Positions 43,952 through 54,953 of a stretch of 64,000 nt of DNA are shown piece by piece (within the stretch, counting starts at the first letter, position 1; each line of letters begins with the position of its first letter). A program made the translations under genes and the position numbers. The stretch spans positions 3,844,001 through 3,908,000 of the forward strand of contig NZ_CP029480.1 of NCBI RefSeq assembly GCF_003258705.1, given 5' to 3'. The notes below the pieces were generated by a model. That model worked only from the letters and a program-made list of their open reading frames with translations. It did not search any database and had not been told where the DNA came from. The stretch comes from Arcticibacterium luteifluviistationis. GTDB lineage: Bacteria; Bacteroidota; Bacteroidia; Cytophagales; Spirosomataceae.

Positions 43952-46900
43952 TTATCTCTTTATAACTTTCTTAACCGTTCTTAGTCCCTTTTCCTCCAAA
44001 CTTAATAAATATGTTCCACCAGCTACTCTGCTCAAGTCTATTCTCATTTTTCCATTAGAAAAATCATAACTGAACGAAACATTCTTTCCATCCATAGAGG
44101 TTAAAATAGGTAGAGGACTTTCTTCTGAACTATAATCAACAAAAATGTAAGTATCTGTTGGGTTAGGGTAAATATTAAGGTTTTCTATACCATTTATTTC
44201 TGAACCCAAAATTATTAAGTTCACCGTAGCAGTTCCCTCAAAAATACCCGCTCCGCATTCATCTGTTAATGCAGTGATGGTATACTCCGTTGTTTGAACT
44301 GGAGAAACAGAATACTGAAATGGACTGTTTTCAATGCTTAATGCGGAGCCATCTGAAAGAGTGACTTGCCATGGGCCGGCATCTCCTAATATTTCAATGC
44401 TTATTTCGGCAGAATCGCCATAAGCAATCGTTGATGTTCCTGTAATTTTTGCTGTTGACTCTTCGTGATTTTTGACTTGAATGGTGTCTGAAAATGAAGA
44501 ACAGTTATTTGATACTATTCGAGCAAAATAAGCTCCTGTCTCATCCACCGTAAGGAGGGGAGCATTATTTAACAAAAGCTCATTATCCTTATACCATTCG
44601 TAGCTTAAGCCTGCACGCTCCTCTTCAAAATAGAGTTGTGTTAAACTCCCTTCGCAAAATGACTTGGATTCAAAAAGCACTTCTCTTTCAAAATCTTTTC
44701 TTGTTAAGAACGCTTTTGAAGCAATGCTACAATTTCCTTTTTCGTAAAAAACTTTATACAAACCACTTTCTTTAACTTCATAAGCGGTGTTTGACCCAGA
44801 ATAAACAGTTGTTTCATTTTGAACAAATCTATAATTTAAACCTTCCTGTTCTTCAGCGGTAAGCATAACAGAAGTACCTGGACAAAAGACAGAATCTATC
44901 GGGTTATAATAGAGGGTATCAACTATATTCAGGTTTTCTATGTAAACTTCATCACTTGCTATCAAACAAGAGTTTCCTTCTAATAACCCAGCATAATTCC
45001 CTTCTGCTTCTACCTTGAGGGTTTTGGTAGCTAAAAAGGATAATATTTGCCCTTCTTTTAACCATAAATAAGGTCCATCGTCATCATTTAAATTTTTCAG
45101 TTCAACCGACTCTCCATTACATAGGTACTGATTGCTTTCTCCTAAGTTTAAATCGGATGAGTTTTTAAAATTAACGGTTAAACTATTCGAAAAACCTTCA
45201 CAACCACTTTGAAGACCTTTTAATTTATAAACACCATTATCTGATAGTTTTAAAGCAGCATTTTGAACACCCAAAGGCACATCATCCTTATACCACTGGT
45301 ACTCATTTAGCCTTGAGAACGATTCTGCTAAAGTTAAATAAAAGTCATCTGGAATACATTCTTGGAAAATCCCTTCCGGTAATTTTTGAGAACTAAACCT
45401 TATCTCTGGATTTTCGGCTATTTCTACATTAAACACTTTTTTATATAAGCCTTTGTCTTTGACATCATAAACCGCTTCATAACTAGCAGATTCTGAAACC
45501 TCCAAGGAGGACTCATTATTCGATAGCAAAACCCCATTTTTATACCATAAAATACTTAAGGCTCTATATAGAGAGAGGTCAATTTCGTAAAAAGTTTCAC
45601 CACATAAACTAATATTTGAAGTATCTACCCTAACAAATTCATTACCGTCCAACTCTAAGTTAAAAAGCTTAACTGTATCTGAAACTATAGGACAAACTTT
45701 GCCATCGTGCGTTATAACTTCTCCTTTCACAAAATAGGCCCCTCCGCTTTGAGGATAAATGTCGCCATTAAAGGAACTGGGGTTAAAGCCTCTCCCTGCA
45801 TAGAGTTGGTCATTATTTTTATACCAATCAAGTCCAGAGACTCTATTAAACAAACCATTGTTTAATAGAGCGTTGGTATTAAAATTAACATATCCACTAA
45901 GATTGAAACTCACCTTTTCGGATCCAAACTGTCTTAATTTAGTTTTAATTGTATCAACATAGCTAACCTCTACAGCAGAACTTACTACACTACAATAACC
46001 TCTTTGCCCTGTCGCTCTGTAAACTCCCTCTTCTTCAAAAGTTTGAACAAGATTACGTCCTTCAATTAAAATATTATCTAAATACCATTTGACACCACTG
46101 TAAACTGCATTATCATCTTCACTGCCCAGCCTTAGCTTAAATGAAGTTTGCTGACATAACTGGATAGTTTTTAAGTAATCAAAGTAGCCGTTTGACGCTG
46201 CACTACCTTTTTTATTATCTATCAATAATTGAGCGGAGATAATTTTGGTTCGCTTAAAATTAAAGGGTTCAGACATTGACTCACAATCCCTTAATTTGAC
46301 CTGAACACTATATTCCCCATCTTCTAGCACATTTAGAACGGGATTATTCTCATTGGGTAAAACTAAACTATTTTTACTCCAACTATATTTAACATCAGAA
46401 GAGTAATTTGACACCTCCAGTTTACTAATTCCAAAATCACAACTTGCTTCTTGATCATATGAAATTATAGGTTTATTTATTCCCCCTAAAAAATCATTGG
46501 CGTTAAAGCTTCTAATATTGCCAGCTGCACACGTTTTACTAGAAGCATTAACAGCTATAACATCATACGATCCTTTATCAGAAGTAGTAAAGGACGAGGA
46601 ATTTGCCCCTTCTATTAATTCATCATTTTTATACCATTTGAAACTTAAATCTTGGTCATTAGATTTAGATAGCACCTCAAATCTAATGGAGTCACAGAAC
46701 GGCTTTTCAAAAGAATCTAAAAACTGATTATACTGGCCTGTAAATCTATATAGCTTGCTTCTATAGGGCTCGATAGAACCATCGGAAACCGATAATTCAA
46801 AAAATATCCCCTTTACACTGCTATACTGTTTAAAGAAACTTGGTGGAATGTAGGCTATTCTAGCTGTATCATTACTTACAATTGCGGTCAAGCTATCTTT

Positions 46901-49576
46901 CCTGTCTCCTGAATACATCCTAACTGTAAAATTTTCACCCGTCGGTAAATTCATATTACTCGTCATAGGGATCTTTATTTCTGTATTTGGACACAAATCA
47001 CTTTGAGCTAGCTCTTCCAATCTCATAAAATTACTCTCCCGCATCTTTACTTCGAAGTACTTCTCTGTCCTACATCCATACGCTCCAACTGCCATTATTC
47101 TATACAAACCTACAGATGTACTGTCAGCAGGTACAGTAATTACAGATTCCGTTGCTGTTAAACTCTTAAAAAATAATGGTCCTACATCCGATTCTACTTT
47201 GTTATAATAATAAAACGAAGGCACCTCCGTGGAATCCGAAAGCGGAGGATATGTTGGGTTGGGAATGATTAATTCCCCCAAAGCAACTTCCAAAACGGGC
47301 GGCACGTCAAACGCTATAGGGTCTTTTATTTCAATACTGAAATCGCTTTCATATTTGCATCCTGCAGGACTTTTTGACTTAAGCATATAGTAACCATTGT
47401 CTTGACTGGTTGCATTGAAAATGACCAAAGAATCTCCGCTTCCAATAACAGCTCCTAAGGGCGACAACCATTCAATGTTATTAGCTATGCTGCCTGAAGG
47501 TTTTATTGAAACAGTGTCATTTCTACAATAACTGAACGAACTTGGTAAAGACGGACCTATATCTACCGACTCAGTTGGTAGATAGCACTCATCTACTTTT
47601 GCTAGCAAAGAGTAACTTCCAGATTTTAAAGCATCAATTGAGGTTTCATCATCATGGTTTAGCTTTTCCCCATCTCTATACCACCGATAACTTACCTCTA
47701 CATTTGAATCTGAAAGCACCGTTTCTAAATTACTACCAAGACCTCCTGGCAAGCAGGTTTCTGTAAGTGCAATACTAGGTATTTGCTTTAGGCTAATTTT
47801 TATTGTGTCAGAAAACTGTATGCAATTGCCAGGCCCCTCCACTTCTGCCCAATAAAGGCCTGGTTCATTTACTGTTAAATAAGGTAATTTAGTTTCCTTT
47901 ATAATAACTCCATCCTTTTTCCACTTTTTAAAAAAATCAGGATTTTTTTCAACTAATGCGAGAGAGTAATACTCTCCTGAGCATATTTCAACATCCTTTT
48001 CTCCAGCTATTTCCTGTGTATCATTACTTTCAAAAGGAAAAGTAACTTCTTCTGTTTTCCCAATACAACTCTTACTTGGGTCGTCATAGTAAATCCTGAA
48101 TCTGCCATTTCCAGCAATATTGATAGCGTTAGTATTCAATACCTTTCTATCATCATATAAAAGAAAATAATTAGCGTATTTCAGCATGGGGCTTATTGGA
48201 CTAGAAATACCTATGCCATTACCACAATTTGCACTTTTATCTAAAACAAGTGGTAAGTCAAAGGTGCTAGACTCTTTTAATATAAGTGTATCATAAACAG
48301 TGCATGCCCCTTGTGTTAACTTTAAAAAATAGCTTCCACTATTTACTTGCTCTCCTGCTTTATACTTGTTCTCTTTATTATCAGTAATGGAATAATCACT
48401 ATACGCACCAGTCAATGAGAGAACGTAATCTTGATCTGCGTCAAAACAGTCCTCCACTACCTTTTTACCCTGAAAATTATTAAAATAATAAGAATAGTCT
48501 GGTGTAAGCCCAAGCTTTACATTAAATGGTTCACTTTCGCTCACACAACCATCCTCTTTAAGTAGTACAGAGTAATTCCCTTGTTCATTAACTTCAATAG
48601 CTTTGCCTGTTTCACCTACTAACTCCTGCCCATTCCGCTTCCATAAATATGACCTTTCATTTGCAAAAAAAGTCCCCCTACTTAATGACAAAAAACCTTC
48701 CCCACCATTTTCACAAATTGTCGTTTGTCCTTTTGAAGAAGTGCTTGATTGTACATAAACTGTATTTTGTAAAGCCTGCTTTACTTTTACCTTCTTGCTG
48801 GTATATTCACAATCGCCAGAACGTATTTTAAACGAAAAAGAACCTGCAGATGAATTGTTAAACTCCCATGACTTTTCAGATATTAAAGTGTCATTTTTAT
48901 ACCACCAAATCTCAACATCCTCATCCAAAACCAAGCTAGATTTGTTTATGCCAATGGTAACATAAGAGTTACTGCAAAAAGAAAGAGAATCTGTGCCACC
49001 CCAATACGCTGTACTATCATTAATACTTTTTAAATAACCATAAACCTTGTAGGGACAGTCTTCGTTTTCAACAGTAACCAATTCCTTATACTTTGTCTGA
49101 CAACCAAACATATCAGTGACAACAAAAGAATATTCACCTAAATTTTCCTTAGTGAAGTTAGTAACTCTCGGACTCTTCTCGGTACTCTCAAAACCCTCTG
49201 GCCCTTCCCATTTAAATGTAGTGGTTGGCGTAGAATAGTTTGGATTTAAATTAATAGTCGCTCCAGAAACGAAATAAGTTAGTCTAGAAAATACAAGTTC
49301 TTCGCGTCCTATCTCAACAAAAGTGGTGAACGACAAACCTCCATCTATCACAACTTTATATATTCCTTGATTGTCCTTTGATACGTTAGGAATAATTGGA
49401 TTTTGGTCATTACTAAAAAAACCGTTTGGACCTATCCATAAATATGAGCTGCCTCCACTGGCAGCTAACTTCAAGGTATCAGCTCCTGAGTTGCATATTG
49501 GACTATTTGAACTTATTGATTGTGAAAAGCCAATTTGGCAAAGCAAAAAAAGAGCAGATAGTAACAGTGTTCTCAT
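43952..49576 (-). CDS. Giant Ig-like repeat protein with T9SS C-terminal sorting domain (copy 1)
   Basis: 1874 residues from the ATG 49574-49576 (MRTLLLSALFLLCQIGFSQ). A frame from 49612 adds 12 residues before this good signal peptide and is rejected. The body is a chain of about 20 Ig/PKD-like modules of 70-100 residues, each with a Cys near the start, a W(Y/F)K(N/D) core, a G-x-Y-x-V strand and a second Cys. It begins ISSNSPICNSGADTLKL with a GPNGF loop. The last 75 residues are a type A sorting domain (IYPNPTDTYIFVDYSSEES...SRVAGGTYLLSLE). It should be exported and attached to the surface, probably as an adhesin. An 86-nt stretch (44416-44501) is identical to copy 3. Confidence 0.85.
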   Translation of the reverse strand: MRTLLLSALFLLCQIGFSQSISSNSPICNSGADTLKLAASGGSSYLWIGPNGFFSNDQNPIIPNVSKDNQGIYKVVIDGGLSFTTFVEIGREELVFSRLTYFVSGATINLNPNYSTPTTTFKWEGPEGFESTEKSPRVTNFTKENLGEYSFVVTDMFGCQTKYKELVTVENEDCPYKVYGYLKSINDSTAYWGGTDSLSFCSNSYVTIGINKSSLVLDEDVEIWWYKNDTLISEKSWEFNNSSAGSFSFKIRSGDCEYTSKKVKVKQALQNTVYVQSSTSSKGQTTICENGGEGFLSLSRGTFFANERSYLWKRNGQELVGETGKAIEVNEQGNYSVLLKEDGCVSESEPFNVKLGLTPDYSYYFNNFQGKKVVEDCFDADQDYVLSLTGAYSDYSITDNKENKYKAGEQVNSGSYFLKLTQGACTVYDTLILKESSTFDLPLVLDKSANCGNGIGISSPISPMLKYANYFLLYDDRKVLNTNAINIAGNGRFRIYYDDPSKSCIGKTEEVTFPFESNDTQEIAGEKDVEICSGEYYSLALVEKNPDFFKKWKKDGVIIKETKLPYLTVNEPGLYWAEVEGPGNCIQFSDTIKISLKQIPSIALTETCLPGGLGSNLETVLSDSNVEVSYRWYRDGEKLNHDDETSIDALKSGSYSLLAKVDECYLPTESVDIGPSLPSSFSYCRNDTVSIKPSGSIANNIEWLSPLGAVIGSGDSLVIFNATSQDNGYYMLKSKSPAGCKYESDFSIEIKDPIAFDVPPVLEVALGELIIPNPTYPPLSDSTEVPSFYYYNKVESDVGPLFFKSLTATESVITVPADSTSVGLYRIMAVGAYGCRTEKYFEVKMRESNFMRLEELAQSDLCPNTEIKIPMTSNMNLPTGENFTVRMYSGDRKDSLTAIVSNDTARIAYIPPSFFKQYSSVKGIFFELSVSDGSIEPYRSKLYRFTGQYNQFLDSFEKPFCDSIRFEVLSKSNDQDLSFKWYKNDELIEGANSSSFTTSDKGSYDVIAVNASSKTCAAGNIRSFNANDFLGGINKPIISYDQEASCDFGISKLEVSNYSSDVKYSWSKNSLVLPNENNPVLNVLEDGEYSVQVKLRDCESMSEPFNFKRTKIISAQLLIDNKKGSAASNGYFDYLKTIQLCQQTSFKLRLGSEDDNAVYSGVKWYLDNILIEGRNLVQTFEEEGVYRATGQRGYCSVVSSAVEVSYVDTIKTKLRQFGSEKVSFNLSGYVNFNTNALLNNGLFNRVSGLDWYKNNDQLYAGRGFNPSSFNGDIYPQSGGAYFVKGEVITHDGKVCPIVSDTVKLFNLELDGNEFVRVDTSNISLCGETFYEIDLSLYRALSILWYKNGVLLSNNESSLEVSESASYEAVYDVKDKGLYKKVFNVEIAENPEIRFSSQKLPEGIFQECIPDDFYLTLAESFSRLNEYQWYKDDVPLGVQNAALKLSDNGVYKLKGLQSGCEGFSNSLTVNFKNSSDLNLGESNQYLCNGESVELKNLNDDDGPYLWLKEGQILSFLATKTLKVEAEGNYAGLLEGNSCLIASDEVYIENLNIVDTLYYNPIDSVFCPGTSVMLTAEEQEGLNYRFVQNETTVYSGSNTAYEVKESGLYKVFYEKGNCSIASKAFLTRKDFEREVLFESKSFCEGSLTQLYFEEERAGLSYEWYKDNELLLNNAPLLTVDETGAYFARIVSNNCSSFSDTIQVKNHEESTAKITGTSTIAYGDSAEISIEILGDAGPWQVTLSDGSALSIENSPFQYSVSPVQTTEYTITALTDECGAGIFEGTATVNLIILGSEINGIENLNIYPNPTDTYIFVDYSSEESPLPILTSMDGKNVSFSYDFSNGKMRIDLSRVAGGTYLLSLEEKGLRTVKKVIKR

Positions 49577-49768
49577 TAGAAATATGTGGTTTATAAAAAG
49601 AGTATGCAGCAAAGCTATTAAAACGAATATTATGAAATCCCTCTTCTTTCAAAGAAGTCTCCTCTAAATTAAAAACAAATACAATGGAGCATAAAGAAAA
49701 CTAATAAGAAAAGGCTACAATCTTTTGCGAAACAATTATCTTAAGGCAATGTGGGAAAGCTAATTGAT

Positions 49769-52700
49769 TTATCTCTTAATAAGCTTCTTAACAGTTCTCA
49801 CTCCTTCTAGTTCTAAACTTAATAAATATGTTCCACCTGCTACTCTGCTCAAATCTATTCTCATTTTTCCATTGGAAAAATCGTAACTGAACGGAACATT
49901 CTTTCCATCCATAGAGGTTAAAGTAGGCAAGGGATTTTCTTCTGAACTATAATCAACAAGAACATAAGAATTAGTAGGGTTTGGGTAAATATTAAGGTTT
50001 TCTATGCCATTTATTTCTGTGCCCAAAATCATTAAGTTCACCGTAGCAGTTCCCTCAAAAGTACCCACTCCACATTCATCTGTTAATGCAGTGATGGTAT
50101 ACTCCGTAGTTTGAACAGGGGAAACGTAGTGTTGATATGGACTGTTTTCAATGCTTAATGCGGAGCCATCTGAAAGAGTAACTTGCCATGGGCCAGAAGA
50201 GCTTAGTTCAATATTTATTTCTGCAGAGTCTCCAAGGGAAATAGAAGCCAGACCACTAATTAATGCTTTTGAAGCTTCCCTTTTCTTAATACTTAAGGTG
50301 TCAGAAATGGAATTACATTCATTGGAGATAATATTCACAAAATAAGCCCCCTCTTTAGAAACGTTTAATGACGCTGTGTTCGCTCCTGCCATTTCAACAT
50401 TGTTTCGGTACCATTGAAAACTGTTTGCAGGATTATTTACTGCCATTAATCCAACTGCCTCTCCTTCACAAAAGCCATCTGATTCAGCAAAAACATACAC
50501 ATCTAAAAGGTGTTCAATTAATATGGGGGCTGATTTTGAAACACACCCGTTTCTCTTATAAACAATTCGATAAATACCTTGGTCTTTCACTTCAATATTA
50601 GGCTTGGAAATGTTTTTAGGTTCAGTACCATTAAATTCCAAGGCATACTCCATCCCTAGTTCCTCCTTCCCTATTAATAAAGAGCTCTCATTCGGACATA
50701 TCAACGTATTGTTTTCAGCCACTTCTATAAAAGTGGAAAGAGTATCAACAAAAACAACCCGCTCCTTAGATCCTCCTACACAATTTAAATCCTTTGAAAC
50801 AACGGAATATGCTCCTGACTCGCTAACGGACAAACTAGGCATTTGATTTATAGCATAAACTTTTGAGTCTTTAAGCCATATATAATCCAAACTCCTGGAA
50901 TCAATAAATTCTAATTTTGCCTCCTGCCCTAAGCATAGCACTTGTTCTTCTTTTGTGACCCACTCTACTTCATTTCTTTCAAAAAAATTAAAGTCGTTAG
51001 AAACAGTCTGACAACCCTCCTTTGATAAACTAAGTTTATAGGCTCCAGGTCTGGTAACCCATAGTACTTCATCGTTACTGATGAAATTGTCGTCTATAAA
51101 CCATTTAATATCGTATCCGCTTTTGGATAATTCATTTGATAAATCTAATCGTAAAAAATTTAATTCATTACGACAAATCTTAATACTGTCGTCCTTTCCC
51201 ACATTTTCAGGTAGTCCACTAATTCTAGTTCCTATTTCCTTTAAATAAACCTTATAGATGTCTGACATTATAGAACAGCCTCCTTTTACATCTACCTTAA
51301 CTCGATACTCTCCCGCCTCTTTAACCACTATTTGTGACTTATTAGCTTCTATAATTTGGCCATTTATGAGCCAAGTATAATTAGTTGCCCTTGGCACCTC
51401 TAAAGACAATTCGCTTACATCTAAAAATGCACTATCGGAACAAACTGAAATTGTTTTTATTCCATTGAGGCTAATATTCTTTCTAGAATCCTTACTTGAA
51501 ACTGAAACATTGTTTGTCTTAAAGGGGCAGCTCTGCCCAAACCTACTTGTTGTAGTTCCTACGGCATAGTAACTCCCTTCTTCGTCAACGCTTGTATTTA
51601 ACACGCTCAATACGTCTCTTTTTAAGGGCTTATTGTTAAAGAACCAATCAGCAGGCTTAGAGACATCTACATCAAGAATTCCATTCTTTGAATCTATATA
51701 TAAACTAACATTAGTCCTGCAGGCTTCGACATTATAAAGGTTTTGGATAATTGACAGGTTTTGCCTTACGGTATCCGTAAAATAGTATGAACTTTTTTTA
51801 GTAATATATTGGCAATTACCATATTCAACAATGGCAAAATACTCTCCGTCCTCGGTGATTGAAATTTCATTAGATTTGAATTCTTCCTGAAGCTCTCCGT
51901 CTTTAAACCACATTGTCCTTCTGCCAGACAAACGGCTTCCTACATCATGTTTAAGAATGAATTCCTGATTTTTACACAATGGATAAGGCTCACCCAGATC
52001 TTCAGAAATTGGAATTGAAAGACCAAGACCAAAAGCGGTTTCTTTTGTAGCGATATCTGCAATAACTACCTCGTCAGAAATACCTTCGCAAGACCCCGTT
52101 TTTACAGAAACAATATACTTCCCTGGTTCCGCCCGTGACAGATATCCAGAATTAGCACCTTCTATAATTTCGCCATCTCTTTTCCAACTATATTCTGCAT
52201 CTTCATAATAATCTGCATACAAAGTAGGTTTTTCTCCAAAGCAATGGCTTGAAGGAGGCTCAAACACGGTAGGTTTATTTATCTTTCCTATTTCAACATC
52301 TATTTCTGCAGCAGATAATGGACACCTATTACTTCCACTATTAACACCAAACTCCGCAACACGGTATTCTCCCGACTCCTTAGCTGTGATTTCGTATAAA
52401 CCCTTCTCCTCAAAAGGTTTACCATTAAAATACCATTGGATCTCACTCCCACGATAATTTGCAGAAGATAGATGCATGGAATCACAAAACACAACTTTAC
52501 CGACCGAGCCCACAATACTCTCGGCTAATTCAAATGTGCCACTAACATGAAACACATTCTTAAAATTTGCTGATTCTATTTTAACGTAAATTTTTTTTCC
52601 ATAAAAAGACTTTGGCAAGTGTCCAAAATCCAAGACATCACCGAAAGTCTCTGCCAAAATAGTGTCTCCTTGAAAAGAAAAAGCATCTTTCCCTGTAAAT

Positions 52701-54934
52701 ATTAAGCCCCGAACCAGTAAATTACTTGAAAAGCCTGGCCCCTTTTTTATAACCTTTAACCTTACAGGCTTCCCATAACAAAAGTCAAGCATAGACATAC
52801 CTTCATAATAAACAGTATCTAATAACGAAGAATCCTCTACCTTCAAATAGGTCTTCTTTTCTACGGTACAGCCATATTGACCCGAAGCTCTAATTACATA
52901 TTCGCCTTCAGAATCACTGGTCAGATTATCGATTAAAAGACCATTGGCCGTATCTTCTCCATCTTTAGATATTACGGCAAAATAATTAGGGGTTTCTGTA
53001 CTATCAGTAAGAACTCCGTAAGTGGGCTTAAACGTAAAATCATACCCCTCATAACCAACAGTAGTGTCAGACAGAGAAAAAGAAATGTCATCCTTAATCT
53101 TTAAAGAAATAGGACTTTCAAAAAAACAACCCTCTTCCTGTTGCCTAACAAAATGCGACCCGACCAAAGCCTCAATTACATCATTATTAATTAGCTGTTT
53201 TGAAAAGTTAAATAAGTCAACAGCTCCATATAGTCGTTCTGTCTTTGAGTCAAGTAAAACAGAATCCCCTTTGCAATACTCTAATTCATCCGCTATAGAA
53301 GCTCCAATTGGAAGAGCATTCGTTTTGTAAGTACATTTTCCTACTGTATGCTCCACTACATATGTGCCCGGAACATCTACATGGAATGAATTAGCAGAAG
53401 ACGACATATTTACAAATTCTCTAGAATTAACAAACCATTTAACTTCTCCTTTTAATTCAACGTCTGCTTCTAAACTAATTAGCTTTGAGTTACTTAAACT
53501 ATCGCAGCTGTGAGTTAATTGAATTTTTGGATTATCTAAAACCTTTATATTAACTACGTTTGAACCCCTGCTACAGCCACCCTCTGAAAGAATCAGTTGA
53601 TAACTTCCAGACTCTTCTGCCACATAAGAATAATTAGTTCCGTTTTCTATTGTTTCGCCATCTTTCATCCATTGATAAGCCCCAGAAAAAGATTGTCGGT
53701 TTTCATGGGACATTAGAAAACCCTGTTGCGAACATATTTCTACATCATTCTCTTTACTAATTCGAATAGGATACCCAAAGTCATCTTCATTCAAAACTAT
53801 CCTATCTGACTTTCCAATACAGCTATTTTTTCTACTTTTAAAATGCAATTGATAAACCCCAGCTTCCTTAGGAGTATGAAAAGGGCTGTACGATGACGAG
53901 ACTCTTTCGTCGTTTCTTGTCCAATAAAAATCGCCATTATTAAGTATATACGAATGGGATGAAGAAAGGGAAGGATATACCCCTTCACATAAAGAATGAA
54001 CTACTTTATGCGATGATAAATCATAGCTGTCTGACTGCAACACTCTAAGAGTATCCAGAACGCGACAAGAGCCCTGGTAAAAATCTAATGTATAAATCCC
54101 TGGAGAATCGGTCAATATAAAATCACCATAGAGAGATACTCCATCTTTTTTCACAAACAAGCCTCCCTCTCCTTCTTTTACTATTGGAATATTTGAGCCT
54201 TCTTCAAAATCACACACAGTAATTTGCTTTTTCTCTTCTAAGGTGGCAAAATCAAACCTATAACTTGGCTTTACACCTTTTTCTACAAATTTTTTACTAG
54301 ATAAGCCAAGACAGCCATCCACCTCAATTTTTAGCTGGTAGGCTCCCTCTTCTTTGGCAGTATATCTTAGTGCATTTGCTCCTATTATCTCTTCTTCATT
54401 ACGAAACCAGCTAAATTCAGCTTGTGAGCCGCCAAGCCCAGATTGAACTCCAGAAATACGAGCATACCCTCCTATATCGCAAATCGTTATTTCATCTTGA
54501 CTATTCGATAAAAAAGAGGATACATTTAAAGTTTCTCTCTCTTCTATTTCAATGAGCGGACTGATATATTCACAATTACCATTAAAGATCTTCACATAAA
54601 AGCTTCCTTCTCCTGTGACAACTATAGAGTCGACATTGCTAGAAATTATATCATCTGCCTTATACCAATTTATACTATCATAATTTGGTATATCAATTTC
54701 AAGCTTTAAAACAGCACTGGAACCTTTACAGAGAGCAAAAAATCCCGACTCTTCAAAGGTCTTACTAAAATTAGGCGTAATTGCCTCTAGTTTCAATACA
54801 GCACTACAGTCCAAAACAGACTCCTCCAAACCAAAAATACAAACTCTATCTGCATTGGGCCTATCCAAAAATTCAGTAGCATACAACTGACTTGAATATA
54901 TAAATGCAATTACTAAATAACAAAATCCTTTCAT
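49769..54934 (-). CDS. Giant Ig-like repeat protein with T9SS C-terminal sorting domain (copy 2)
   Basis: 1721 residues. Signal peptide MKGFCYLVIAFIYSSQLYA. It has the same Ig-like module style as its neighbours (for example YQWMKDGETIENGTNYSYVAEESGSYQLIL), but it lacks their ISSNSP...GPNGF N-terminal modules and its body is more diverged. The C-terminal sorting domain (IYPNPTNSYVLVDYSSEEN...) is nearly identical to copies 1 and 3. It starts 19 bp after copy 3 ends, so the two are probably one transcript. Surface adhesion is likely but not shown. Confidence 0.84.
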   Translation of the reverse strand: MKGFCYLVIAFIYSSQLYATEFLDRPNADRVCIFGLEESVLDCSAVLKLEAITPNFSKTFEESGFFALCKGSSAVLKLEIDIPNYDSINWYKADDIISSNVDSIVVTGEGSFYVKIFNGNCEYISPLIEIEERETLNVSSFLSNSQDEITICDIGGYARISGVQSGLGGSQAEFSWFRNEEEIIGANALRYTAKEEGAYQLKIEVDGCLGLSSKKFVEKGVKPSYRFDFATLEEKKQITVCDFEEGSNIPIVKEGEGGLFVKKDGVSLYGDFILTDSPGIYTLDFYQGSCRVLDTLRVLQSDSYDLSSHKVVHSLCEGVYPSLSSSHSYILNNGDFYWTRNDERVSSSYSPFHTPKEAGVYQLHFKSRKNSCIGKSDRIVLNEDDFGYPIRISKENDVEICSQQGFLMSHENRQSFSGAYQWMKDGETIENGTNYSYVAEESGSYQLILSEGGCSRGSNVVNIKVLDNPKIQLTHSCDSLSNSKLISLEADVELKGEVKWFVNSREFVNMSSSANSFHVDVPGTYVVEHTVGKCTYKTNALPIGASIADELEYCKGDSVLLDSKTERLYGAVDLFNFSKQLINNDVIEALVGSHFVRQQEEGCFFESPISLKIKDDISFSLSDTTVGYEGYDFTFKPTYGVLTDSTETPNYFAVISKDGEDTANGLLIDNLTSDSEGEYVIRASGQYGCTVEKKTYLKVEDSSLLDTVYYEGMSMLDFCYGKPVRLKVIKKGPGFSSNLLVRGLIFTGKDAFSFQGDTILAETFGDVLDFGHLPKSFYGKKIYVKIESANFKNVFHVSGTFELAESIVGSVGKVVFCDSMHLSSANYRGSEIQWYFNGKPFEEKGLYEITAKESGEYRVAEFGVNSGSNRCPLSAAEIDVEIGKINKPTVFEPPSSHCFGEKPTLYADYYEDAEYSWKRDGEIIEGANSGYLSRAEPGKYIVSVKTGSCEGISDEVVIADIATKETAFGLGLSIPISEDLGEPYPLCKNQEFILKHDVGSRLSGRRTMWFKDGELQEEFKSNEISITEDGEYFAIVEYGNCQYITKKSSYYFTDTVRQNLSIIQNLYNVEACRTNVSLYIDSKNGILDVDVSKPADWFFNNKPLKRDVLSVLNTSVDEEGSYYAVGTTTSRFGQSCPFKTNNVSVSSKDSRKNISLNGIKTISVCSDSAFLDVSELSLEVPRATNYTWLINGQIIEANKSQIVVKEAGEYRVKVDVKGGCSIMSDIYKVYLKEIGTRISGLPENVGKDDSIKICRNELNFLRLDLSNELSKSGYDIKWFIDDNFISNDEVLWVTRPGAYKLSLSKEGCQTVSNDFNFFERNEVEWVTKEEQVLCLGQEAKLEFIDSRSLDYIWLKDSKVYAINQMPSLSVSESGAYSVVSKDLNCVGGSKERVVFVDTLSTFIEVAENNTLICPNESSLLIGKEELGMEYALEFNGTEPKNISKPNIEVKDQGIYRIVYKRNGCVSKSAPILIEHLLDVYVFAESDGFCEGEAVGLMAVNNPANSFQWYRNNVEMAGANTASLNVSKEGAYFVNIISNECNSISDTLSIKKREASKALISGLASISLGDSAEINIELSSSGPWQVTLSDGSALSIENSPYQHYVSPVQTTEYTITALTDECGVGTFEGTATVNLMILGTEINGIENLNIYPNPTNSYVLVDYSSEENPLPTLTSMDGKNVPFSYDFSNGKMRIDLSRVAGGTYLLSLELEGVRTVKKLIKR

Positions 54935-54953
54935 TTCGAAATGGTGAATTTAT

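Noticed and set aside
49643-49657. Palindrome CTTCTTT-C-AAAGAAG upstream of giant copy 1
   Set aside because: Short, A/T-rich, no second copy at the other giant genes; could be chance.
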